Source of the DNA: Succinivibrionaceae bacterium | GTDB taxonomy: Bacteria; Pseudomonadota; Gammaproteobacteria; Enterobacterales; Succinivibrionaceae | NCBI GenBank assembly: GCA_017480795.1 | Contig: JAFURY010000094.1 | Span: 1 to 64,000 of the forward strand | Length of the DNA: 64,000 nt | Direction: 5' to 3' | Shown: positions 22,860 through 29,775 of the stretch, one piece after another | How the letters are laid out: the number at the start of each line of letters is the position of its first letter | How positions within the stretch are numbered: position 1 is the first letter of the stretch | Program-made: the position numbers and the translations under genes | The notes under the pieces: model-generated | Database searches by the model: none | What the model was told of the DNA's origin: nothing | The model's input: the letters and a program-made list of their open reading frames with translations, nothing else

Positions 22860-23473
22860 CGATTTTTCAAACGGCCCGCGCTGGAAGGGGTTGGGATGTC
22901 GCCGGTGTGGGTGGGAGGCCCTCGGACTTTCAAGGGGAGGGGGGAGTGGTCTCAATTTCAGCCAGCCGCCCGCCCAGGGGGAAAGCCTCGCGCTCAATCA
23001 AAATCAGCAGCGGAAAAAGCGGAAAAATCGACCGCTTGCCCAACACCGCGTAGCCCGCACCCCTTAAAGCCCGCGCTTTTCCAAAGGGAAAAATTATTTC
23101 GGCGGGCGCATACGCGCCCGAGAAAATGGCCAGGCGCTCCGCGCCCATTGAATAGCCAGGGTCGGCCTGCATCCTGCCCGCCACGCCCGCGCACAGCGCC
23201 ACGCACGCGCCCACACGGGGCGCAGGCAGGCCGACCCCACCCGCACCCATGCCCCGCGCTTCAGCGCCCGCACGGCCCCGCACCGGGGCTGACACGGCCT
23301 CGATTAAATAGCATGGCGCTCCGCGCCAAATAAAAATAGTGGGGTCGGCCTGCGTCCTGCCCGTCACGCCCGCGCACAGCGCCGCGCACGCGCCCACACA
23401 GGCCCTCAGCAGGCCGCCCCCGGCCCGCACCCATGTCCATTATTGCAGCGAGCACACGGCCCCGCACGGGCCG
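22860..23473. other. GC-rich structured non-coding stretch with imperfect tandem repeat
   Basis: No convincing gene. A block starting at 23159 is repeated at 23343 (period 184 bp); the first 60 bp match at roughly nine in ten positions. Each copy can form a long stem (GGGTCGGCCTGC at 23159 with GCAGGCCGACCC at 23226; partly kept in the second copy). An open 166-codon frame (22930-23430, -) has a composition like non-coding GC-rich DNA. A structured RNA is possible. Confidence 0.5.
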
Positions 23474-23761
23474 TCAGGTGCCGTCGTCCAGCTGTCGCCA
23501 CAGCCGCCGCAGCTTCCTGTCGTGCCACCGCTGCTCCATGTCCGGGTCAATGGCCAGTATCATGCGCACCTGCGCGATCATTATCTCCACGTCGGCCACT
23601 TCCTCGACCACGGCTTCGATGTCGTCCTCGCTCCACTGCGCCCCGTCAAACAGCTTGCAGATGGCCTGGGTCAATTCCCCCAGCTCCTCGCAGCACTTCA
23701 CCAGCTGCCGCGCCCCGCCGTACTTGTCCACCGCTGCGGCCATGATGTCCCTGTCGGGCAT
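23474..23761 (-). CDS. MazG-like nucleotide pyrophosphohydrolase
   Basis: 95 residues. MazG/all-alpha NTP-PPase motifs: CCEELGELTQAICKLFDG (E-E-x-x-E) and VVEEVADVEIMIAQV (E-x-x-D). Hydrolyses non-canonical or signalling nucleotides; phage versions may affect ppGpp or the dNTP pool. Last leftward gene before the attachment region. Its 3' end overlaps the GC-rich repeat. Confidence 0.85.
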   Translation of the reverse strand: MPDRDIMAAAVDKYGGARQLVKCCEELGELTQAICKLFDGAQWSEDDIEAVVEEVADVEIMIAQVRMILAIDPDMEQRWHDRKLRRLWRQLDDGT

Positions 23762-23768
23762 ACGTCCA

Positions 23769-24747
23769 TCATCCTCCCATTAAATCGAATATCCCCACCT
23801 GGTCGAGCCCCGCGCCGGGTTGCTGGGCTTCCAGGCTGTACAGTCCCACCTGGGCGCACTCACGCTCCAGGCGTTCCATCGCCATGCGGTAATACTCCGG
23901 GTCGATCTCATACCCCCAGGCGTCGATGCCCGCCCGGTGGCAGGCCACCAGGCTGCTGGCGCTGCCCGCGTGGGTGTCCAGTATCTTCATGCCCCGCTTG
24001 GCGTATAGCTTCAAAAGCCATGAATACAGCGCCACGGGCTTTTACGTGGGGTGGAATCGCTCCTCGCCCTTTTTCCCTTGCGGCAGGTAATGGAATAGCT
24101 TGGCGTTCGCATTAAACGACGTCCAGGCATACTCGCACATCGCCATGGAGAATTTTTCCGCTATGCCCTTGTCCCACACTACAAAGCACCGCGTCGGCGG
24201 CAAATCAAAGTAATTCCCGCCCCATATAATCTGGTTTTTGCTGACCCTGGCCAGCTCGTCGAAGTATTCTTGAGGCGGCGCGACATCCCAGTGCCGGACG
24301 TCTGCCGCCCCCGTCGTTCCCGCTGGTATTTCCTCGACCACGTTCCCCCTGTCCGGGTTGCTGATATGGTAGCGGTCAAACCGCTGTCCCCAGCGTCCTC
24401 TGTCTTTACGCTGCCAGTCGGTGCCCCCCCCGCAGGGCTGGGCTGGCCCGACATAGTATTTTCTGAAAATGCCTGAACCGAAGCGCCCGCGCGGGCCGTT
24501 CCAGTCTGCACCGCCGCCCCGAAGGCCGCTTCGATGTGATACTTGTTGAATATTCCCCCGAACCGGCTCCATTTCCGCTGCGTCCAGTCCGATGCCCCCC
24601 CCCCCGCAGGGCGGTGGCGTCGTCCTCTTTGTAGCCGCCGCCGTAGGGCGGGTCTACAATAGCCAAATCGAAAAAGCCGTCCGGGAATTGTTTCATGGCT
24701 TCCATGCAGTCCATGTTGTAGAGCCCCGGCTCCATGATTTTGTCCAT
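23769..24747 (-). pseudogene. DNA adenine methyltransferase, interrupted (possibly phase-variable)
   Basis: N-terminus MDKIMEPGLYNMDCMEAMKQFPDGFFDLAIVDPPYGGG carries motif IV DPPY. The frame is lost near a G11 tract (24595-24605, minus strand). Sequence with DVRHWDVAPPQEYFDELARVSKNQIIWGGNYFDLPPTRCFVVWDKG resumes in another frame and ends at TAA (24042-24044), replacing the Gln expected in the conserved FHPTQKP motif. The rest, VALYSWLLKLYAKRGMKILDTHAGSASS (motif I-type), continues in that frame to 23769. A second G8 tract (24424-24431) lies in a duplicated segment. N4/N6 class beta-type order. Inactive as read. Confidence 0.8.
24363..24611. repeat. Diverged duplication with two poly-G tracts inside methyltransferase
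   Basis: Segments 24533-24611 and 24363-24437 (minus strand) both begin CCCTGC plus a G run (11 and 8), then GCAyCGACTGG-like sequence, and reach a TTTGAC/TTCAAC...TACCATATC/TATCACATC end. Encodes RFGGIFNKYHI and QRFDRYHI in the respective frames. Confidence 0.6.
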
Positions 24748-24768
24748 TGTCACTAAATCCTTTCTTTA

Positions 24769-24874
24769 CGCACCGCCGCTACTGCCCGAAGGGCAAGCGG
24801 CGGCAGCGCCGGGCTGGCATCCGAAGGATGCGCCCGGGCTGGTCGCGCCTGCCTTTGGCAGTGGCGCGACTGCT
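24769..24874. repeat. Three-hairpin cluster B (inverted relative of cluster A)
   Basis: Begins CGCACCGCCGC and ends GGCGCGACTGCT; same linkers as the reverse complement of 1466-1568, with different paired loops. Starts two bases past the tape measure stop codon. Confidence 0.8.
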
Positions 24875-24875
24875 A

Positions 24876-27800
24876 TTATGCCATAACCAGCCGCGCCGTG
24901 CGGCCCTTTACGCTCTGCTTTTGCCGCTGTGCCGTCGCCCGGCTGCTGTACGGCTCTATCGTCTCGCCCACGATCTGGCCGTCCATGGCGATGACGTTGT
25001 ACCCCACGCCGGTCTCCTCGATGGCCTCCACGAAGGCGTCCCGGATGGCGGCATAATCCACCGCCTCGGAGGCCGCCTGCGTGCCGCTCCCGCCAAAACC
25101 CGCAAATCCGGGCTCCGGCTCGGCCACGGCCAGCCCGTTCAGGTACCCCATGGCGTCCTCGATCTCGTCGGCGTTGTCCATCAGGCCCTCAGCGAAGCCC
25201 AGGTCGAACATCTCGCCCAAATAAGCGCCCTTTTTAGAGGGGCTGTTCACCTGAAGCTCCGCGCACGCCGCCGCATAGGCCGCAGCGGCAGCCGCCCGCG
25301 CCGCCGATTCGATTCTCGGGGATCCCCGGTTGATGCCCTCGATCACGCCGTTGTCCATCTGCTCGCCGATGTTGTCGAATTTCGCGTCGGTGACCGCCTG
25401 CGTCAATTCGTCGTAGGCGTCCCCGGCCACGCCGCCGATCACGTCCAGCAGCTCGTCCTCGCCCAGCACAATGCCCGTCCACAAGTCCTCGTCTAAATCC
25501 TTGCCGATCTTTTCGACCGTCTCCTCGGTCAGCACGCCCCGGATGGCGTCCAGCAGCTTATTCGAGGCCTCCTCTGCCGTGGTCTCCAAATCAGGCACGG
25601 TATCGGTCACGCCGGTGCTGATGTCGGTAATCACGCCCGCGCCCACCGCCGTGGCTTCGGTTTCCACGCCTTCATCCTCGCCCCAGCTGCTGATCCACTT
25701 TTTCAGCGCGTTCACGCCCTGCTGGCCCGCGCCCACAGCGGCCTCGCCCAGCCCCAGAGCCACGTCGCCAACACCCGCCAGCACGCCCAGCCCGCGCCCC
25801 AGGCCGTCCCCGATCTGGCTGCCCAGCCCTTCCCAGTTGATGTCCTTGATGACGCCGTAGGCCAGCTCAAACGGCGCGGACAGCGCCTCGCCGCCCACGC
25901 CCGCCGCAGCGATCAGCCCGTTGGGCACCGCTGCCATCGCGTCCGTAAGCCCACTCCAGTTGATCTTCTCAATCAGGTCGTGCCCGTTCTGGAATCCCTG
26001 CGCCAGTAGTTCGCCGCTTATGTCCATCAGCCCATTGGGCACCACGGCGAGGGTCTCGCCCAGCCCCATCCAGTCGATGCCCTTGATCAGCCCGTACCCC
26101 GCTTCAAGCGGCGCGGCGATCAGCTCGCCCGTCAGTCCCAGCAGCCCGTTTGCGATGTGGCCGATGGTCTCCCCCAGCGCGGGCCAGTTCAGCCCCTCAA
26201 TGATGCCGTGGGCTCCTTCCAGCCCCGCTGCCAGCACCTCCGGAACCAGCTCCATCAGCGTCGCGCCGACGGCCTTCAAATCCTCCTTCACGCCGTCCCA
26301 GTCAATCTTCGCGGCCTCGTCCCGGCCGCCCGTGAAGATTTCCGCGACCTTCTCCCCGAAGCCGCCCAGCCCCTCCATGATCTTCCCCAGGATGTCGCCG
26401 CCCAGCCCCGGCCAGTCCGAATCGGTCAGTCCCTCCCAGATGCCCTGGAAGATCTCCGGCAGCTTTTCGATGATCTTCGGAAGCGCCGTCACCAGCGCCG
26501 TGCCGATGGCCGTCATCACCGCCGCTGCTAATTCCCCGATGGCCTCCGCGTTCTCCGCGATGGCGTCCCCCAGGCCCTCCACGATCCTGATGGCCCCCGG
26601 CAGCAGCGCTTGCACCAGCCCAGGCAGCGCGTCGGCCAGCATGTCCGCCACCCGCGTCAGCATCTCCGTGGCCACCGGCAGGTTTTCTTCGATGAATTGC
26701 CCGGTCTGCTTGAGTGCATCCTCCACGTCGTCCAGCACGTCGTCCATCAATGCCTCGAACTCCGCAGGCGACACGCCCTCCTGTAATGCCTTGCTCACCC
26801 CGCCCATGGCGTTTGCCGCCGCGTCCACCAGCGGCTGGAAGGCCGGGATCACCGTCAGGCCAATGCTGTTCGCCAGCGCCTGCCCCGTGGCGTTGAACCG
26901 CTGCATCGAATCGTCGAAGGCCCCCATCTTGTCAAGGTTCTCATGCGAGAACACCGTGCCCATGGCCTCGGCCTCTTTGCCCATGTCCCGCCAGGCCCGG
27001 CTCCCCGCCTCGATCAGCGGGTTGAGCTCCTTCGCGCTTTTCCCGAACAGCTCCATGGCCAGCGCGTCGCGCTCCGTGGGGTTTTCAATCTTCCCCAGCG
27101 CGTCGATACAGTCCATGAACACGTCCTCGGAATCCCGCAGTTGCCCGCTAAAGTCCGTCCAGGAAACGCCCAGCGTCACAAAGGCGTCCCGGGCCGTGGT
27201 CACCTCGCTCCAGGTGTCCTTTTCGCCCTTGGCGATCTTCGCCAGATGCTCCTGCCACTTCTCGGCCTGAGTCTTTTCCTCTTCCTGCGCGGAGGCCATC
27301 TTCTTCGTCAGCTTCGTCATGCTGCCGGTGATGGTCTCTACGCTGGTGTCTATGAAGTTGCTGGCATATTGCCACTGTTGCAGCTTGTCCGTGTCTACGC
27401 CCACCTGGCTGGACAGCGTCAGCAGGTCGTCCGCGTATTTGCCTGCGTCCTTCGCCAGCCCAAAGGCCTCGCTGATGGCCGCCGCAGCCGCCGAGCCGAT
27501 GTCCCCCAGCACGTCCAGTACGCTGCCGATGCCCGATTTCACATTGTCCGCCACGTCGCCCACGGCTCCCAGCGCGGTCTTGAAGGCGTCCATACCGCCC
27601 GCGCCGCTGTCGGCCTTGTCGCCCGCGTCCTCCGTGGCGTCCCCGGCCTCCTCCGCGGCCTCCGCAGCCTCCGCGGAGGCTTTCGCCATGTCGCTCATGG
27701 CCTTCTCCGCGTCCTTCAGTGTCGAGCTGCCGTTGATGACCTCCTCGCCCAGCACCGCCTGGGCGTCGGCCAGCTTCGCCAAATCCCCCTCGGTCTGCTT

Positions 27801-28145
27801 GATCTGGTTGCCGGTGTTGTTCATTTGCGCCGTGGCCCGGTTCAGCGCGATTCGCAGTTCGTCGGCCTGCTTGCTGTTTTTGCCGTAGACCTCCTCGGCC
27901 TTTTCCAGCTGTTCCCGGATAAGCTCAACCTTTTTGCTCTGCACCTCGTAGATTTCGCCCAGCTTCTCCATGCGGTCGTGCATCGCGTCCATGCTGTCGG
28001 CCTGCTTGCCGAAGGCCGACTGGCTGGCCTTCATGTCGCTGTTCAAAACCGCCAGCTGTCTGGAAATCTGCGAAAGTCCCTGTTTGTATTCCTTGTCGCC
28101 CATCAGGCCGACTTTCGTCTTGATGCCGTCGTTGTTGTTCGCCAC
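24876..28145 (-). CDS. Tail tape measure protein (out of usual position)
   Basis: 1089 residues from GTG 28145 (AAAGGGGG 7 nt upstream). N-terminus IKTKVGLMGDKEYKQGLSQISRQLAVLNSDMKASQS and a long coiled coil (about 20-125) are typical of siphovirus tape measures. About residues 613-790 hold four or more 38-residue repeats (I-D/N-W-x-G-L...VPNGL...GELLA). Sets tail length and is loaded by the G/GT chaperones. It lies after the lysis genes and a regulatory cassette, about 14 kb downstream of the distal tail gene in transcription order, instead of between the chaperone and that gene. Confidence 0.88.
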   Translation of the reverse strand: MANNNDGIKTKVGLMGDKEYKQGLSQISRQLAVLNSDMKASQSAFGKQADSMDAMHDRMEKLGEIYEVQSKKVELIREQLEKAEEVYGKNSKQADELRIALNRATAQMNNTGNQIKQTEGDLAKLADAQAVLGEEVINGSSTLKDAEKAMSDMAKASAEAAEAAEEAGDATEDAGDKADSGAGGMDAFKTALGAVGDVADNVKSGIGSVLDVLGDIGSAAAAAISEAFGLAKDAGKYADDLLTLSSQVGVDTDKLQQWQYASNFIDTSVETITGSMTKLTKKMASAQEEEKTQAEKWQEHLAKIAKGEKDTWSEVTTARDAFVTLGVSWTDFSGQLRDSEDVFMDCIDALGKIENPTERDALAMELFGKSAKELNPLIEAGSRAWRDMGKEAEAMGTVFSHENLDKMGAFDDSMQRFNATGQALANSIGLTVIPAFQPLVDAAANAMGGVSKALQEGVSPAEFEALMDDVLDDVEDALKQTGQFIEENLPVATEMLTRVADMLADALPGLVQALLPGAIRIVEGLGDAIAENAEAIGELAAAVMTAIGTALVTALPKIIEKLPEIFQGIWEGLTDSDWPGLGGDILGKIMEGLGGFGEKVAEIFTGGRDEAAKIDWDGVKEDLKAVGATLMELVPEVLAAGLEGAHGIIEGLNWPALGETIGHIANGLLGLTGELIAAPLEAGYGLIKGIDWMGLGETLAVVPNGLMDISGELLAQGFQNGHDLIEKINWSGLTDAMAAVPNGLIAAAGVGGEALSAPFELAYGVIKDINWEGLGSQIGDGLGRGLGVLAGVGDVALGLGEAAVGAGQQGVNALKKWISSWGEDEGVETEATAVGAGVITDISTGVTDTVPDLETTAEEASNKLLDAIRGVLTEETVEKIGKDLDEDLWTGIVLGEDELLDVIGGVAGDAYDELTQAVTDAKFDNIGEQMDNGVIEGINRGSPRIESAARAAAAAAYAAACAELQVNSPSKKGAYLGEMFDLGFAEGLMDNADEIEDAMGYLNGLAVAEPEPGFAGFGGSGTQAASEAVDYAAIRDAFVEAIEETGVGYNVIAMDGQIVGETIEPYSSRATAQRQKQSVKGRTARLVMA

Positions 28146-28164
28146 GCTTATACCCCCTTTGCAT

Positions 28165-28195
28165 AAAAAGGGCACCCACCGTTAAGTGAGTGCCC
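28165..28195 (-). terminator. Terminator between cassette and tape measure gene
   Basis: Minus strand GGGCACTCAC pairs with GTGGGTGCCC (one G-T) over TTAACG, followed by TTTTT. The T run is 6 nt from the tape measure ribosome binding site. Confidence 0.85.
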
Positions 28196-28211
28196 GAATC
28201 GTTCCCTTTTG

Positions 28212-28430
28212 CTACGCCGCGCCCTTCATCATCTGCACCATCGCCGTGCTGTCGTCCACGTCTGCCCGGATGCTCTGCAAACTCTCGGCAATGTGCCACA
28301 TGACATTATCCATGTCCGCTGCATCCATGCTCCCGGCCCCTGCCAGCGCCCGCGTCACCGCCTCCAGCGCCGCCAGCGAGTGGTCGATGTCCTGCAGCTT
28401 GCTCCAAAGCGCTTCCCGCATGTCTCCCAT
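28212..28430 (-). CDS. Small helical protein of the peptide cassette
   Basis: 72 residues from ATG 28430 (GAGGAGGGG upstream, overlapping the end of the peptide gene before it). All-helical: MREALWSKLQDIDHSLAALEAVTRALAG, then MDAADMDNVMWHIAESLQSIRADVDDSTAMVQMM. Unknown; could be an antitoxin-like or immunity partner of the hydrophobic peptides, or a minor phage protein. Confidence 0.65.
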   Translation of the reverse strand: MGDMREALWSKLQDIDHSLAALEAVTRALAGAGSMDAADMDNVMWHIAESLQSIRADVDDSTAMVQMMKGAA

Positions 28431-28432
28431 GT

Positions 28433-28516
28433 TCAGCCCCTCCTCATGTCCATGATTATCAGAATGATTATCGTAATATCCAGAATGATGTGAACAATAT
28501 CCATCGCCATGCTCAT
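28433..28516 (-). CDS. 27-residue hydrophobic peptide
   Basis: ATG 28516 with GGGAGGATGG upstream; stop TGA at 28433-28435, two bases before the next ATG. Sequence MSMAMDIVHIILDITIIILI then IMDMRRG: a single Ile-rich membrane helix with a basic end. Size and make-up are like holin-type or type I toxin peptides. Confidence 0.55.
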   Translation of the reverse strand: MSMAMDIVHIILDITIIILIIMDMRRG

Positions 28517-28595
28517 TTTTCCATCCTCCCATTGACTTATCGTCGCTTTTATGTTATCCTATGGGTGGTCAGGGGATGTGCAGTCCCCCGGCCAC

Positions 28596-28721
28596 TCATC
28601 TGATGATCTTGCTAAGCAAGTCGATGATTTTGCTCAGCAGGTCGAGCGCCACCGTGAGCAGGACGATGATTTTGACGGCCACGTCCAGCTCACGGCCTTT
28701 TTTGTTGCGGCGCTTGCTCAT
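28596..28721 (-). CDS. 41-residue hydrophobic peptide under consensus promoter
   Basis: ATG 28721 with AAAGGGGGTG upstream. Basic head MSKRRNKKGRELD, then a hydrophobic/amphipathic helix VAVKIIVLLTVALDLLSKII with a repeated LLSKII. Driven by a perfect TTGACA-N17-TATAAT promoter. Resembles small membrane-active peptides of type I toxin systems, but no antisense RNA is evident; an Arc-type regulator lies divergently. Confidence 0.7.
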   Translation of the reverse strand: MSKRRNKKGRELDVAVKIIVLLTVALDLLSKIIDLLSKIIR

Positions 28722-28746
28722 TTGTTCACCCCCTTTCGATGGTATT

Positions 28747-28775
28747 ATTATACTATTAGGGCACTAAAATGTCAA
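28747..28775 (-). promoter_or_regulatory. Perfect consensus promoter of the peptide cassette
   Basis: Minus strand TTGACA (28770-28775), 17-bp spacer, TATAAT (28747-28752). An operator copy fills the spacer. Confidence 0.9.
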
Positions 28776-28806
28776 TTAGTGCCCTTGTTAAATTTTAGTG
28801 CCCTTA
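28758..28806. promoter_or_regulatory. Operator cluster of the RHH/peptide cassette
   Basis: Three copies of TTAGTGCCCT: inverted at 28758-28769 (AGGGCACTAAAA), direct at 28776-28786 and direct at 28793-28806 (TTTTAGTGCCCTTA). They lie in the spacer of the leftward promoter, just upstream of its -35, and against the -35 of the rightward promoter. Confidence 0.8.
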
Positions 28807-28835
28807 TTGTTTGGCTGTATTGAATGTGATACAAT
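28807..28835 (+). promoter_or_regulatory. Promoter of the RHH gene
   Basis: TTGTTT (28807-28812), 17-bp spacer, TACAAT (28830-28835), 20 bp before the start codon; abuts the third operator. Confidence 0.7.
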
Positions 28836-28854
28836 GATGGGAGGAGGTGTCATT

Positions 28855-29073
28855 ATGTCTGCAAAACAGAACACAAACACGGTTCAAAAATGGATGAATG
28901 AGAATACCGACCTAATCAGAATCCACACCCGCAAAGCTGACCAAATCCCGCAGCGCATCCAGCAGGCGGTAGACGCGGGCCTGTCGAAGTCCCGCCAGTC
29001 CTACATCATCGAAGCCGTGAAGGCCCGCCTCGACGCCGACGGCATCCCCGCTGCCGACGTTTCGGAGGATTGA
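28855..29073 (+). CDS. Arc-type ribbon-helix-helix regulator
   Basis: 72 residues from ATG 28855 (GGGAGGAGG upstream). DLIRIHTRKADQIPQRIQQAVDAGLSKSRQSYIIEAVKARLDADG is a ribbon-helix-helix pattern (strand, then two helices with S-R-Q-S-Y-I at the second). The only rightward gene between the integrase/attachment region and the second-copy repressor. Probably autoregulates and represses the divergent peptide promoter through the three operators. Confidence 0.82.
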   Translation: MSAKQNTNTVQKWMNENTDLIRIHTRKADQIPQRIQQAVDAGLSKSRQSYIIEAVKARLDADGIPAADVSED

Positions 29074-29077
29074 ATCA

Positions 29078-29097
29078 GGGAGGGCGTTTGCCCTCCC
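29078..29097. terminator. Hairpin between convergent RHH and holin genes
   Basis: GGGAGGGC / GCCCTCCC with a 4-nt loop; weak T runs on either side. It may end both transcripts. Confidence 0.5.
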
Positions 29098-29101
29098 CTT
29101 G

Positions 29102-29554
29102 CTATTCTTCTTCCCCGTCGTTCTTGTCCCGCAGCGCCTCCAGCGCTTTCCGCAGCGGCTTCGGAATCGGCACGCCCATGAGCCCCGCGTTTTCGGTGAT
29201 GCTCAGGGCCTCCGTGGCGATGTAGAAAAACTCGGCAGCCGACCGAAACATGACCACGTTTTCAGAACCGCCGCCCGCGCTGCCCAGCGCCTTGTCCAGC
29301 TGGGCCGCCACCAGAATCACGGCCATCACCAGCGCTTTTTTCAAAAGCCCCAGGAAGGCCACCTGGCTCCAAAAGTGCCCGGTTTCGGTCTTGGTGCTGT
29401 GCCCGGTCAGGGCGCAGGCGCACCCGCTCACGTAGTCCACCACCATCAGCGTCACCAGCACCCGGCTCCCGGCAGTCCAGCCGCCGTACCATCCCGCAAT
29501 CACACCGATGGCGGCGGCAAGCCACCGCACTATTTCACCCCAGTATTTTTCCAT
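29102..29554 (-). CDS. Holin (toxin-secretion/phage-lysis type)
   Basis: 150 residues from ATG 29554 (GAGGGAGAA upstream). Three to four hydrophobic segments: IVRWLAAAIGVIAGWYGGW, VLVTLMVVDYVSGCACALTG, FLGLLKKALVMAVILVAAQLD and FRSAAEFFYIATEALSITENAGLMGVPIPKPLRKALEALRDK. These match the holin_4/phi CP39O family. It releases the endolysin. Confidence 0.88.
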   Translation of the reverse strand: MEKYWGEIVRWLAAAIGVIAGWYGGWTAGSRVLVTLMVVDYVSGCACALTGHSTKTETGHFWSQVAFLGLLKKALVMAVILVAAQLDKALGSAGGGSENVVMFRSAAEFFYIATEALSITENAGLMGVPIPKPLRKALEALRDKNDGEEE

Positions 29555-29775
29555 CTGTTCTCCCTCGCTTTCAAGAAATCTTCTACCAAAACCCCGCCGG
29601 TGACGTCCTTCCCGCAGCACGGACACCGGGCGCGGTAGTAGTAGCCGTTTCGGAAGTCGTTTTGCGTGGTGTATTCATGGCGCTCCGCTTCAAACTCGCA
29701 GTCGCACCCCCGGCACACAAAACGCACCACGGGCCTGTGCGGGATCCCGTTTCTAAGCACTCGCACGGTCACCAC
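29530..29775 (-). CDS. Zinc-ribbon protein in lysis module
   Basis: 81 residues. Two knuckles, FVCRGCDCEFEAE and ARCPCCGKDV, form a classic zinc ribbon. Overlaps the holin start by 25 nt. Found in lysis regions of related phages; function unknown. Confidence 0.72.
   Translation of the reverse strand: MVTVRVLRNGIPHRPVVRFVCRGCDCEFEAERHEYTTQNDFRNGYYYRARCPCCGKDVTGGVLVEDFLKARENRWKNTGVK

Larger units (their letters stand above)
1..22915. repeat. First copy of the 41.1-kb phage unit (partial)
   Basis: This segment recurs at 41087-64000. Gene coordinates shift by exactly 41086 up to base 19850 and by 41085 after it, because a T15 run here is T14 in the second copy. All encoded proteins are the same in both copies. 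The full unit is 1-41086. Confidence 0.97.

Noticed and set aside
22930-23430. 166-codon frame on the - strand beside attP
   Set aside because: Low-complexity, repeated Ala/Gly/Arg sequence produced by the GC-rich repeat; no ribosome binding site or family pattern. Treated as non-coding.
24042-24044. TAA in the methyltransferase as evidence for recoded stops
   Set aside because: Other genes use TAA as a normal stop (for example the tape measure gene), and the same gene also has a frame break; a mutation or error is simpler.
28741-28806. CRISPR-like short repeats
   Set aside because: Only three 10-12 bp copies in mixed orientation overlapping promoters; they are operators, not an array.
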